NCBI RefSeq assembly: GCF_000774145.1 | Contig: NZ_KN322987.1 | Coordinates: forward strand, 1,474,670 to 1,538,669 | Source: Pseudomonas mediterranea CFBP 5447 | GTDB taxonomy: Bacteria > Pseudomonadota > Gammaproteobacteria > Pseudomonadales > Pseudomonadaceae | Direction: 5' to 3' | Length of the DNA stretch: 64,000 nucleotides | Part shown: piece by piece, positions 18,150 to 26,925 of the stretch | Position numbering within the stretch: position 1 is the stretch's first letter | How the letters are laid out: the number at the start of each line of letters is the position of its first letter | The notes under the pieces: generated by a model | The model's input: only the letters and a program-made list of their open reading frames with translations | What the model was told of the DNA's origin: nothing | The model's database searches: none | Position numbers and translations under genes: made by a program

Positions 18150-19775
18150 TCAGCGCTTCCAGGCTTTCATCAGGCGCGCCAGCGCGGCAGCGATCGCCGC
18201 CGGTGGCACCGCCGCGAAGCCCAACACCAACCCGCCACGGATCGGCGAGGTGGTGGTGGGCAGCCAATAGTTGCTCAAGCCGTTGACTTCAACCCCCGCC
18301 GCAGTCGCCTGGGCGATCAATTCGCGCTCACGTTCGATGCTGTCCACCGGCACCGTGACATGCAGCCCGGCCACGACGATCGGCATTGCGCCGACGCCTG
18401 CAATGTTTCTGGGCCAGCCCGCCAGCAGCGCATCACGCCGCGCCAATGCGGCCCGGCGCATACGCCTGATGTGCCGCTGGAAATGACCCGCCGCCATGAA
18501 CTCGGCCATCACCGCCTGGGTGCTGACTTCGGAGTGACGCACATCCACGGCACGGCGACGGGCAAAAGCGTCCACCAAGTCAGGAGGCAGCACCAGGTAG
18601 CCAAGGCGCAAGGCCGGGAACGCCACCTTGCCGAACGTCCCGACGTAGAGCACGCGCCCCTGACGGTCCAGTGCAGCCAGTGGGGCCAGCGGCGCGCCGC
18701 TGTAGCGGTATTCGCCATCATAATCGTCCTCGACGATCCAGCCGTCGTTACGCTCGGCCCAGGCCAGCAACTCCAGCCGCCGCGCAAGGCTCATGACGAC
18801 CCCGGTGGGATATTGGTGGGACGGTGTCACATACGCCAGCCGACAATGCTGCAACGAGGCGAGCGCAGTGCAGTCCAGGCCATCGGCGTCCACCGGCACG
18901 CCCCTCACGTCGGCACCGGCCACGGCAAAGGCATGCCCGGCTGCTCGATAGCCCGGGTTTTCCACCGCCACGACGTTTCCAGGGTCCACCAGCAACTGTG
19001 CACAAAGGCTGATGCCCTGCTGCGCGCCACTGGTGATCACAATTTGTTCAGCCGTGCAGTGCAAGCCACGGGAACTGCGCAGATAAGCCGCGATCAGCCC
19101 ACGCAAACGCGCATCGCCCTGGGAATCGCCATAACACAGCTGCTGCAAATCCGGTTTGCGCCAGAAAGCCGCGTTCAGCTTGGCCCAGACGTCGAAAGGA
19201 AACAGATCGAAAGCCGGGACACCCACCCGAAACGCTCGCGGCGGCCCACTGGGAGGCGGCGGCAGATGGTGATTTTCGACCCGCTCCAATGCGCCGCTGT
19301 GGATAACTTTACTGGATGAAATCACAGGCAAATCCAGCCAATCTGTGGATAAACCCGTGGATAAGCCTGTTGAAAACCCTGTGGATATTTTTGTGGATAT
19401 GTTTTCCGGCGCAGACCCCATCGCGAGCAGGCTCGCTCCCACAGGGATACGCATTTCAATGTGGGAGCGAGCCTGCTCGCGAAGAGGCCGGCCTCGTACC
19501 AAGGAAGACAGCTCTGCCACATAGGTACCGTCCCCCACCCGCCCCTCGATGAAACCCTCGGCATAAAGCTGGTCGTAGGCCCGGACCACGCTGTTACGGG
19601 AAATCGACAACGCCGCCGCCAGGTCACGACTGGCCGGTAGCCGCGTGCCGCTACCCAAACGTCCATCCAGCACCCGTGCCCGCAGCGCCTGGTAAAGCTG
19701 ACGGCTGAGGCCCTGACGACGATCCAGCTCGATTCCAGCAGGGTTGAACGACAATGGCGGCACGGCGTTGCTCAT
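18150..19775 (-). CDS. MocR/PdxR-type regulator with repeat-expanded linker
   Basis: 541-residue chimera of a GntR-type winged helix (about residues 15-90, GTRLPASRDLAAALSISRNSVVRAYDQLYAEGFIEGRVGDGTYV) and a fold-type I aminotransferase-like domain that binds pyridoxal phosphate (VEDDYDGEYRYSG, VLYVGTFGKVAFPALRLGYLVLP with the PLP lysine). The linker, about residues 98-143, is unusual: its first half is the translation of a complete REPIN (19419-19482) and its second half is a four-residue repeat (ISTK, ISTG, FSTG, LSTG, LSTD) encoded by a 12-bp array. The frame stays open, so the protein is probably still made. It is divergent from the PaiB-like gene, its likely target. Confidence 0.88.
   Translation of the reverse strand: MSNAVPPLSFNPAGIELDRRQGLSRQLYQALRARVLDGRLGSGTRLPASRDLAAALSISRNSVVRAYDQLYAEGFIEGRVGDGTYVAELSSLVRGRPLREQARSHIEMRIPVGASLLAMGSAPENISTKISTGFSTGLSTGLSTDWLDLPVISSSKVIHSGALERVENHHLPPPPSGPPRAFRVGVPAFDLFPFDVWAKLNAAFWRKPDLQQLCYGDSQGDARLRGLIAAYLRSSRGLHCTAEQIVITSGAQQGISLCAQLLVDPGNVVAVENPGYRAAGHAFAVAGADVRGVPVDADGLDCTALASLQHCRLAYVTPSHQYPTGVVMSLARRLELLAWAERNDGWIVEDDYDGEYRYSGAPLAPLAALDRQGRVLYVGTFGKVAFPALRLGYLVLPPDLVDAFARRRAVDVRHSEVSTQAVMAEFMAAGHFQRHIRRMRRAALARRDALLAGWPRNIAGVGAMPIVVAGLHVTVPVDSIERERELIAQATAAGVEVNGLSNYWLPTTTSPIRGGLVLGFAAVPPAAIAAALARLMKAWKR
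19298..19400 (-). repeat. 12-bp tandem array of DnaA-box-like units inside the MocR gene
   Basis: Nine-base units starting at 19344, 19356, 19368, 19380 and 19392 are spaced exactly 12 bp. The first is a perfect DnaA box (TGTGGATAA, reverse of TTATCCACA), the second has one mismatch, the fourth and fifth read TGTGGATAT, and the third is degenerate. A further perfect box lies at 19298-19306. They encode the four-residue repeat of the linker. Confidence 0.8.
19419..19482. repeat. REPIN inside a coding sequence
   Basis: Left arm 19419-19443 and right arm 19460-19482 with a 16-bp spacer, shorter than the other REPINs here. It is translated as part of the MocR linker without a stop codon. Confidence 0.9.
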
Positions 19776-19802
19776 GACAACCCTCGTAAATGGACCTATC
19801 GA

Positions 19803-19835
19803 ATTGGTCTTAAGTGGCTCTTACAACAGACCAAT
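19803..19835. promoter_or_regulatory. inverted repeat in the MocR-PaiB divergent region
   Basis: ATTGGTCT (19803-19810) and AGACCAAT (19828-19835) are exact inverted copies, 25 bp start to start. A further GGACC lies at 19792-19796. Position and spacing suit a MocR-type operator controlling both divergent genes. Confidence 0.55.
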
Positions 19836-19875
19836 AGCCTGCCTAGGATGCTCGCATTCGCCAAGGAAAATCGTC

Positions 19876-20517
19876 ATGTACAACCCCAAAGCCTTTGCCG
19901 TCGAAGACCTGCCCCAATTGCACCGGATGATGCAAGCGTGTCGCCTGGCCTTGCTGGTCACCCACGGCGAACATGGCTTGCAGGCCAGCCACCTGCCGCT
20001 TTTGCTGGACACCCGGCAAGGCCCCAACGGCAGCCTCTACGGGCACATGGCCCGGGCCAATCCACAGTGGCGCGACCTGGAATCCGGGGCCGAGGCGTTG
20101 GTGATTTTTGCCGGGGCCGATGCCTACGTCAGCCCGGCGTTCTACCCCGGCAAGGCCGAACACGGCAAAGTCGTGCCGACCTGGAACTACCAGGCCGTAC
20201 ACGCCTATGGCAGCGCCGAAGTGTTCAGCGATGCCCATCGTCTACGCAATCTGGTGAGCGCGCTCACCGACCGCCACGAAAGTGGCCGTGCCCAGCCATG
20301 GAGCCTCGGCGATGCGCCGGCGGAGTACATCGACAGCATGCTCAAGGCCATTGTCGGCTTCGCCCTGCCCATCCAGCGCCTGGAAGGCAAGCGCAAACTC
20401 AGCCAGAACCGCGCTCCCGCCGACGTCGCAGGCGTACGCCAGGGATTGGCGGCCAGCCAAGATCCCCAGGACCAGGCTGTCGCACGCCTGATGTCCGACT
20501 TTTCGACCAAGGAGTGA
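19876..20517 (+). CDS. PaiB-type FMN-binding negative transcriptional regulator family protein
   Basis: 213-residue flavin-reductase-like split-barrel protein of the PaiB family (MYNPKAFAVEDLPQLHRMM...LLVTHGEHGLQASHLPLLLD, with HMARANPQW and PTWNYQAVHAYG). In Bacillus PaiB works with the acetyltransferase PaiA; here too GNAT genes follow at once. The start at 19876 is the conserved family N-terminus. It is the first gene of a three-gene operon divergent from the MocR gene. Confidence 0.92.
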   Translation: MYNPKAFAVEDLPQLHRMMQACRLALLVTHGEHGLQASHLPLLLDTRQGPNGSLYGHMARANPQWRDLESGAEALVIFAGADAYVSPAFYPGKAEHGKVVPTWNYQAVHAYGSAEVFSDAHRLRNLVSALTDRHESGRAQPWSLGDAPAEYIDSMLKAIVGFALPIQRLEGKRKLSQNRAPADVAGVRQGLAASQDPQDQAVARLMSDFSTKE

Positions 20518-20519
20518 AC

Positions 20520-20966
20520 ATGAGCCAGATCCAGATCCGCCCCGTTACCGCCGACGATCACGCCGCGTGGCTGCCGTTGTGGCAGGCCTACCTGACGTTC
20601 TACAAGACCGAATTGCCGGACGCGGTCAGCCAAAGCACCTGGCAGCGCTTGCTCGATGAGCGCGAGCCGACTCATGGGGCCCTGGCCTGGCGCGGCGACA
20701 CGGCCATCGGCCTGGTGCACTTCATTTATCATCGGTCCAATTGGAGCATCGAGAACTCCTGTTACCTGCAGGACCTGCTGGTCACGGAGCAAAGCCGTGG
20801 CACCGGTGTCGGTCGCCAGCTCATCGAGTTTGTCTACGCTACCGCCAAGGCCGATGGCTGCTGCAAAGTGCACTGGCTGACCCACGAAACCAACGCCACG
20901 GCGATCCAGCTCTACGAGCGCATCGCCGAGCGTCCCGGCTTCATCCAATTTCGCAAAGCTTTGTAA
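20520..20966 (+). CDS. GNAT acetyltransferase
   Basis: 148-residue GNAT enzyme using acetyl-CoA. The acetyl-CoA loop is QDLLVTEQSRGTGVGRQLIEFVY (residues about 82-104), followed by VHWLTHETNATAIQLYERI. The start codon is 2 bp after the PaiB stop, with AAGGAGTGA as the ribosome site. The acceptor substrate is unknown; PaiA-like polyamine acetylation is a possibility suggested by the neighbour only. Confidence 0.9.
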   Translation: MSQIQIRPVTADDHAAWLPLWQAYLTFYKTELPDAVSQSTWQRLLDEREPTHGALAWRGDTAIGLVHFIYHRSNWSIENSCYLQDLLVTEQSRGTGVGRQLIEFVYATAKADGCCKVHWLTHETNATAIQLYERIAERPGFIQFRKAL

Positions 20967-20976
20967 GGAGCGCCGC

Positions 20977-21654
20977 ATGTCGACTTCACTCGCCAATTGG
21001 AAAGGTGTTACGGCACCGTCCACCCAATTGATCGAAGGGCGCTTCATCCGCCTGGAAAAACTCGATCCGGCACGGCATGCCGACGGTCTGTGGCAAGCAC
21101 TGGAAGGCCCCGGGGCCGACCCGAAACTCTGGGACTATCTGCCCTATGGCCCCTTTTCCGAGCGCAAGGCATTCGATGCCTGGCTGGAGAATCATGCGGC
21201 GAACATCGATCCGTATTTCTTCACGGTGATCGACCGCGCCAATGGCGAGGTACAGGGCATTCTCAGCCTGATGTCCATCGTGCCGGCCCAGGGTCGCATC
21301 GAGATCGGCCATGTGACGTTCGGCGCCTCCATGCAGCGCTCGCCGAAAAGCACCGAGGCGGTTTACCTGCTGGCGAAAGAGTCCTTCGCCTTGGGTTACC
21401 GGCGCCTGGAGTGGAAATGCAACAACGCCAACGCCCGCTCGAAATACGCAGCCGAACGATTGGGGTTCACGTTTGAGGGTGTGTTCCGCCAGCATATGGT
21501 GGTCAAGGGACAGAACCGCGACACCGCGTGGTACTCGATGCTGGATTCGGAGTGGCCGGTGATCGGCGCGGCCTTCGAGCAATGGCTCAGTGAAGAGAAT
21601 CAAAACGAGAACGGACAGGTGCGTAGCCTGGCGCAATGTCGCTCATCACAGTGA
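20977..21654 (+). CDS. GNAT acetyltransferase, RimJ/RimL type
   Basis: 225-residue acetyltransferase of the RimJ/RimL subfamily: LIEGRFIRLEKLDP at the start, IEIGHVTFGASMQRSPKSTEAVYLL as the acetyl-CoA site, and CNNANARSKYAAERLGFTFEG near the end. TAAGGAGCGCCGC precedes the ATG, 10 bp after the previous stop. Third gene of the PaiB operon. The last 15 or so residues are not conserved in the family as far as I can tell. Confidence 0.9.
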   Translation: MSTSLANWKGVTAPSTQLIEGRFIRLEKLDPARHADGLWQALEGPGADPKLWDYLPYGPFSERKAFDAWLENHAANIDPYFFTVIDRANGEVQGILSLMSIVPAQGRIEIGHVTFGASMQRSPKSTEAVYLLAKESFALGYRRLEWKCNNANARSKYAAERLGFTFEGVFRQHMVVKGQNRDTAWYSMLDSEWPVIGAAFEQWLSEENQNENGQVRSLAQCRSSQ

Positions 21655-21712
21655 GTGATGGATGATCGCCACCGCGAATCCCTTCGCGATGGCGATCGAT
21701 CAAGGCAAGCTA

Positions 21713-24700
21713 TCAGGACTCAGGCGGTTTCCGGGTGGCCAGGAAGGGCTTAAGCACCTCGGGCGTCACCGCACTTCGGGCATAGGGCCAGGCCCATTGC
21801 GGTATCGATCCATGAGCGCTCACGTAACTGGCGAAATCCAGCCGACTGTGCCCCGCCGGGCTCTGCGAGAAATCGAAATTATGGAGAAAGTACTGGGCCT
21901 GTCTTTCGCTCATGGTGTACGACCCCATGATCAACTGATGCGCCCGGGCCTCTTCATTGACCAGGCTGTCTATCAACGCCTCCGTGAAAGCCGACTCGCT
22001 GTTGAGCGAGCCGGGCCGCCCCAGGGCGAATCGAATATTGCTGTCGCTGAATGCCGGGCCCGTCAAATCCTGCCAGATGGCCCTGGCGCTTTCCCGCGAG
22101 ATCCCGCGCATTGCACGAATGGACATCCACAGGTTCGGCCTGCTGAACAGGATCGCCACCCGGCTGTTGGAAAGCCGCTGCCCTGGCGCAGTGAACAACC
22201 TGGCGACAGCCGACAGGTCACTGTCCTTGAAGTACCGGACCTCCTGGAGAAAGTTGAAGAAGTCCAGTAAAGCCTGCCGATGCGTGAACAGACTGTTCAG
22301 GTTCCAGTCATCGAACGGTCGCATCCAGTTGATATCGACGCCGGCGTACCTCGTCAATTCGTCATAACGACTACTGACATAATCGCCGATGAGCTGAAGT
22401 CGCATGTTGGATATGCTCGGGTTGCGTATCCATTGTGAAAGCAGACTCACGGGAAACAGGCCACCCAGGTTGGAAGCGATCACCGGAGACTTGAGAAGAA
22501 TATTTGCCCGCGTCTGCAACATAGGAAATCGCTCGAGCGCCACGGTGAGCAGGTCGGCCAGGTCCTCGGCACGGTCGTAATAAATGTGCTGCTCCAACAG
22601 CTCCGAGTCGTCATCCATGGCATTGCCGGTCTCTTGCTCGTACCGTCTCTTGACCTTTTTCAAATCATCACGATCCACCAGATAGGCACCATTGAGCAGG
22701 TCCTCCAGCTGCGTATCGTCGAGATGACCATGCAGAGCGTCATCGTAGAGGACATATGCCAGACTGTTCTTGGGATGGTGATCGGTCAGCTCTCGGGCCC
22801 TGACCCCGTATTCGAGCATGATATGAATCACGTCCTGGGAGAACATGAGGTGTTCATTGTTGAGCAGTTCTTCAATCTCCGAGCTTTCGACGGGGCGCAG
22901 TAGCGTGTCCTCGAAGAAGGTCCGCACGGATCGATCGCTTTGCATGTAGTAAGGAATGCTGCTCAGTATCGGACGACCCGGAGCCCGGGGTGACAAATAG
23001 CTACCGATGTGTTGCAGGATCTCGGGTGGCAAGTCGGCTTGCCGGGCCTGGTTCAAGGTCCTGCGCACCATGTCGTCGGCATACAGGTTCAAGAAATGCA
23101 CCAGCGGTCGAAACAGGTTATGCGGGTTGCGCATGCCATAGACAATCTGACTCACGTCATACACCGCGGCCTTGCCCAACAAGCGCTCCAGGGAGCCTGC
23201 GTTATCCGCCAGCGCCTGCTGCAAACCGGTGGGCGGCGACACCAGGTACTGACTCATTTCCGGGTGCAGATCGATATAAGCGGCGGTTTCATTGCGCAGC
23301 CCTTGCATCGAAAACGTTGGCCGGGGTTGCCCCTCGTTCAGTCCCCGGGCGACGGCATTGAAGAAACAATTGCCGTCGGCATCGAACGTGACGTCAGTGT
23401 TATCAGCCAGCCTTAACGTGTAATGATTTTCACCGGTGCGTATCAGCACCACGTCAGTGTTGGACCTGAGCGGGTGCGCGCCCGTCGGATAGCCGCTTTC
23501 CTCTTGCCCGGGGGTGAAGCGTATCGACCAGTCCTGGCGTCCACGCCGTTGATCGATGATCAACAAGCTGCGATTTTGCGGCCAGCTTGGAACACGAGTG
23601 ATGAGTGACGGGACCAGATCCATGATCTCGACGTCCCACTCGTTTGACGTGCGGATCAGATCGGCCACGGCGCGAAGCGATGTCGAAGGTTGCTTAGGGG
23701 CTGACGGGCCCGGTTGAGGCGGTCCCCCGCTCGGGCGTTTGCCCCCTCCGCCCAGGCCAAAGCCCACGGCGTGCCACTGGCCATCGGGCGCACGGGCCAC
23801 CGTGCTCCTCATCACCCCACTGGAGCGGATGTTCAAGCCCGTCGCCGGGTCGACAATGGTGGCCTCTATGGCCTTGAGCGGCGTGTGGTCATGGACCCGG
23901 AAGACCGTGCCATCGGGTTGCTGCACATACACCTGGCGGGCGGTGCGTCCCGTGGCGCTGTCCGTGATCGTGGGGCGATAAAAACCTCCGGCATCGGCGC
24001 GCACCCCTCGGATCACCGTGGTATCCGCCACGGCATAGCGGTGATAAAGCGCTTCTTCCAGGGGCAAGCCAAACCGTGCACCTGTCTGATTCTGTCGAGC
24101 CGTTATCGCCAGGAAAGAGGAACGCCCTCGCACGTTGACGCTCACGCCACCAAAGCCGACAGCCCTCCGGGTGTTGGCCACCGCATGGACGAACGCCAGT
24201 GTCGTCGTATTCGTTGGCACGGCACCGGTCCTGAGCACCAACAGGCCGGTCCTGACGGCACGGGTCAGCATCTGGAAGCCGGGGATCAACAGCAGGCCGG
24301 CAAGGTCCATGACAATTTCAACCACCATCATCACCAACCGCGCAACGGTCTGCAGACCGATGTCCCGATTGCTGTTGGAGCGGTGATCCGCGTAGGCGCT
24401 GTGGAAGTTGACGTGGGCCCGGTGAAAGTGCTCAAGCCAATCATCGGTGATCAGGACGCCATGAATCAGGGGACGCCCCCGGTACTGCCCCAAGGCGCGC
24501 TTTATCTCCTGTGGATCGAGGGCGGAGATGCGCGAGCGGAAATACGCTCGCCACTCTTCCTGTTGCAGCAGTCCGGTAATGCCATCGCTCAGGTCGGAAA
24601 ACTCTTGCAGATCATTGCCCTGGGGGCTGTCCGGCAAATACACGCCCACAGTGCCCTTGATGTCCGGCCCAGGCTGGTCTGAAAAAATCAGTACGCCATC

Positions 24701-26665
24701 GATGCCGAGCGCGTTGCGCGGCGTACCACCTTGCGCGCCGACACTGCCGCCCAAGAGAAGACCGTAGACATGGACCCTGCGCCCGCCCACCCATGCCCGA
24801 TTCGCCGGCGTGGGTGATTGCAGGACCGCCTCCAGCCAGCTAGCCAGCAATTTGCGCGAATGGGCTGGCTTGGCAACCGGATCCGTCACTCTGGCCTGGA
24901 ACACCGCGTCGCCCCTGAGTGCAGCCTCATAGCCCTTGAATTCCAGGTGGGCCAGGTATGACGCCTGCCAGGCCGCCTTGTACCGAGGTTCATTCATTTG
25001 CTGGCGCAGCAGGATTTCATAATTGCCACCGACATCGAGGCTGGCCGCCATCCTGGCCAGTTCACTCCCAGTCACCGTGATCAGGAAACCGTTTTCCGGA
25101 TGCCGGATACGTTGACCGTTTTGATCGAGAAGGTAGACAGCCAACACTTCGCGCATGGCGTTCGGGTATTGCTGTGCCCGCAGATTGTCGAGCATCAATT
25201 GGGTCAAGCTACTGGTACGGGATTGCCTGGGGTTGACCCGATCACCGTAGAACAGCCTGACCTGGGTCTGGTCCGGATCTACGTCGATCTGCGGGTGGAT
25301 GGTTTGCTGGAGGTACTGCTTGATCTTCCGGCGAGCGAACTGCACCAGCGTTGGAATATCGCTGCCCAGTGTATAGACGGCATCGAATACCTTTGTTTCG
25401 AGACGGCGATAGTGGGCTCGCTCGGCAAACGTCGCGGTCTTGTAGAAGCGGGGGCGACGATTTTCCACCAAGGTTTCCTGACGAGCCACCAGTGGCCCGG
25501 CCAGTGACAACAGGGGCAAGCCAAGGGCATCTTCGGTTTGCCGGGCGAAATCACTCACCGTCGCCGTTGCGTTGCCTGGCGCACCCAGGACTTTCTCCAG
25601 CGCCGCACTTTGCATTTGCAGCAGGTCGGCCGCCGCCACTTGAAAAACATGCCCGGACAACTCGACGGAAATGTCCTGGATCTTGTACGCATGGCCCTCA
25701 AGGATGGGAAATACCTGCCTGACCATATCCTGGAATGTATTGAATCGCTGAAGTCCGTGCTCCAGGGAATAGAGGAACAGCGATGACCGGTCGGTAAACT
25801 TGATCGCCATCGCGGCTGGCCATTTTTGCGGCTGCGCGGCGCCGCTATCGAGCCTGACCGCATAGACATGGGGAATCGGTGCTCGCAACAGGCGGTTTCT
25901 GTCCGCCTGGGAAGGATGGGTGGTAATGATGTCCAGCAGGCGGTCTTCATCGCTTTGCTGGATTCGCTCGCCCTGGCTGAGCTGAGCGGCAGGATCCCGG
26001 TCGGCTTTGTACAGGTCGAACAAATGCAGGAAGCGCCGGGACAACAACTGCGCGAGAGCAGCTTCGGTCGTGGAAGACGCCGCCACGCCCGGCAACACCT
26101 CCCAGCCCTTGCGCCGGCGAAAGAGCGCCAGTTCGTCACGGAACTGCCGCTTCATCCGTTCATTCGTGATCGGCTGGGCAAGATAGAACGCGGATTCCAC
26201 GGCCCTCAATGTGTCCTTGTCCAGCGGTCCGGCAAAAAGGCTGTCGGCCTCGTCCAGGGAGTCCGGGCGGGTGAAGAACCCGACGCCGCCGTTCTGGAAG
26301 TCAGGCGCCGTGTCGCTGAGCAAACTGTTGCGCATGACGTGGGTAAAGCTGTCCGAGGAGGTCAGCACGGCTCCACCGGCCTGGTTCGTGGTGAAGCGGC
26401 TCACATAGCATTGATCCGGTTCGATGTCCGGGAGCTGCGATGCACGAAACTTCCTGGCGGGGATCCTGGCCTTGAGCTGGCCGACCAGCAGCGCGCCCAG
26501 CACCCTGTCGAAGGTGGGAACGGCGGCGAACAAACGGGCCAGTTGTGCCTGGTGGGTGTCCAGCAAGTCCAGTTGCCTGAGCTGTTCCTTCGCCTGGGCA
26601 TCGATCGTTTCTGGTTGGAGTACAGGTGACGCAACACCCGGTTCATCTTGGGGGGAAATCGACAT
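21713..26665 (-). CDS. giant toxin/effector-like protein with OTU-like and F-box-like segments
   Basis: 1650-residue protein without a signal peptide. The N-terminal about 700 residues contain two-part blocks reminiscent of dermonecrotic-toxin-type (DUF6543-like) giants. A strongly hydrophobic stretch lies near residues 770-810 (LVMMVVEIVMDLAGLLLIPG). Residues about 1095-1140 read FDADGNCFFNAVARGLNEG...LRNETAAYIDLHPE, matching the start of OTU cysteine proteases, with Asp1097 and the candidate nucleophile Cys1100. I cannot fix the catalytic His. Residues 1211-1225 (DLPPEILQHIGSYLS) resemble the F-box core. The ribosome site is weak and a 7-bp hairpin (26672-26700) lies just upstream. It converges with the GNAT operon; no secretion or immunity gene is adjacent. 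Confidence 0.75.
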   Translation of the reverse strand: MSISPQDEPGVASPVLQPETIDAQAKEQLRQLDLLDTHQAQLARLFAAVPTFDRVLGALLVGQLKARIPARKFRASQLPDIEPDQCYVSRFTTNQAGGAVLTSSDSFTHVMRNSLLSDTAPDFQNGGVGFFTRPDSLDEADSLFAGPLDKDTLRAVESAFYLAQPITNERMKRQFRDELALFRRRKGWEVLPGVAASSTTEAALAQLLSRRFLHLFDLYKADRDPAAQLSQGERIQQSDEDRLLDIITTHPSQADRNRLLRAPIPHVYAVRLDSGAAQPQKWPAAMAIKFTDRSSLFLYSLEHGLQRFNTFQDMVRQVFPILEGHAYKIQDISVELSGHVFQVAAADLLQMQSAALEKVLGAPGNATATVSDFARQTEDALGLPLLSLAGPLVARQETLVENRRPRFYKTATFAERAHYRRLETKVFDAVYTLGSDIPTLVQFARRKIKQYLQQTIHPQIDVDPDQTQVRLFYGDRVNPRQSRTSSLTQLMLDNLRAQQYPNAMREVLAVYLLDQNGQRIRHPENGFLITVTGSELARMAASLDVGGNYEILLRQQMNEPRYKAAWQASYLAHLEFKGYEAALRGDAVFQARVTDPVAKPAHSRKLLASWLEAVLQSPTPANRAWVGGRRVHVYGLLLGGSVGAQGGTPRNALGIDGVLIFSDQPGPDIKGTVGVYLPDSPQGNDLQEFSDLSDGITGLLQQEEWRAYFRSRISALDPQEIKRALGQYRGRPLIHGVLITDDWLEHFHRAHVNFHSAYADHRSNSNRDIGLQTVARLVMMVVEIVMDLAGLLLIPGFQMLTRAVRTGLLVLRTGAVPTNTTTLAFVHAVANTRRAVGFGGVSVNVRGRSSFLAITARQNQTGARFGLPLEEALYHRYAVADTTVIRGVRADAGGFYRPTITDSATGRTARQVYVQQPDGTVFRVHDHTPLKAIEATIVDPATGLNIRSSGVMRSTVARAPDGQWHAVGFGLGGGGKRPSGGPPQPGPSAPKQPSTSLRAVADLIRTSNEWDVEIMDLVPSLITRVPSWPQNRSLLIIDQRRGRQDWSIRFTPGQEESGYPTGAHPLRSNTDVVLIRTGENHYTLRLADNTDVTFDADGNCFFNAVARGLNEGQPRPTFSMQGLRNETAAYIDLHPEMSQYLVSPPTGLQQALADNAGSLERLLGKAAVYDVSQIVYGMRNPHNLFRPLVHFLNLYADDMVRRTLNQARQADLPPEILQHIGSYLSPRAPGRPILSSIPYYMQSDRSVRTFFEDTLLRPVESSEIEELLNNEHLMFSQDVIHIMLEYGVRARELTDHHPKNSLAYVLYDDALHGHLDDTQLEDLLNGAYLVDRDDLKKVKRRYEQETGNAMDDDSELLEQHIYYDRAEDLADLLTVALERFPMLQTRANILLKSPVIASNLGGLFPVSLLSQWIRNPSISNMRLQLIGDYVSSRYDELTRYAGVDINWMRPFDDWNLNSLFTHRQALLDFFNFLQEVRYFKDSDLSAVARLFTAPGQRLSNSRVAILFSRPNLWMSIRAMRGISRESARAIWQDLTGPAFSDSNIRFALGRPGSLNSESAFTEALIDSLVNEEARAHQLIMGSYTMSERQAQYFLHNFDFSQSPAGHSRLDFASYVSAHGSIPQWAWPYARSAVTPEVLKPFLATRKPPES

Positions 26666-26798
26666 CTCAATGGTCCGGTTCTGATTGAAGAGTCCGGACC
26701 CTATCGCGCTGTTTGTCCCGAGATGACGTACATATGTATAGAAGGCTGTGAAACGGGAAGGGAAACGTAAGCTGATATTTATGGAGAGCTGAAGGCCG

Positions 26799-26893
26799 CT
26801 ATCGCGAGCAGGCTCGCTCCCACATTTTGAACTGTGGTGAGCATAAGCTCTGGGTCAACACAGACCCCCTGTGGGAGCGAGCCTGCTCGCGAT
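26799..26893. repeat. REPIN
   Basis: Inverted REP arms starting at 26799 and ending at 26893, between the start of the OTU-type gene and the end of the methyltransferase gene. Confidence 0.88.
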
Positions 26894-26925
26894 GACAATC
26901 GACCAGCCGATGAAGCGCTACCGGC

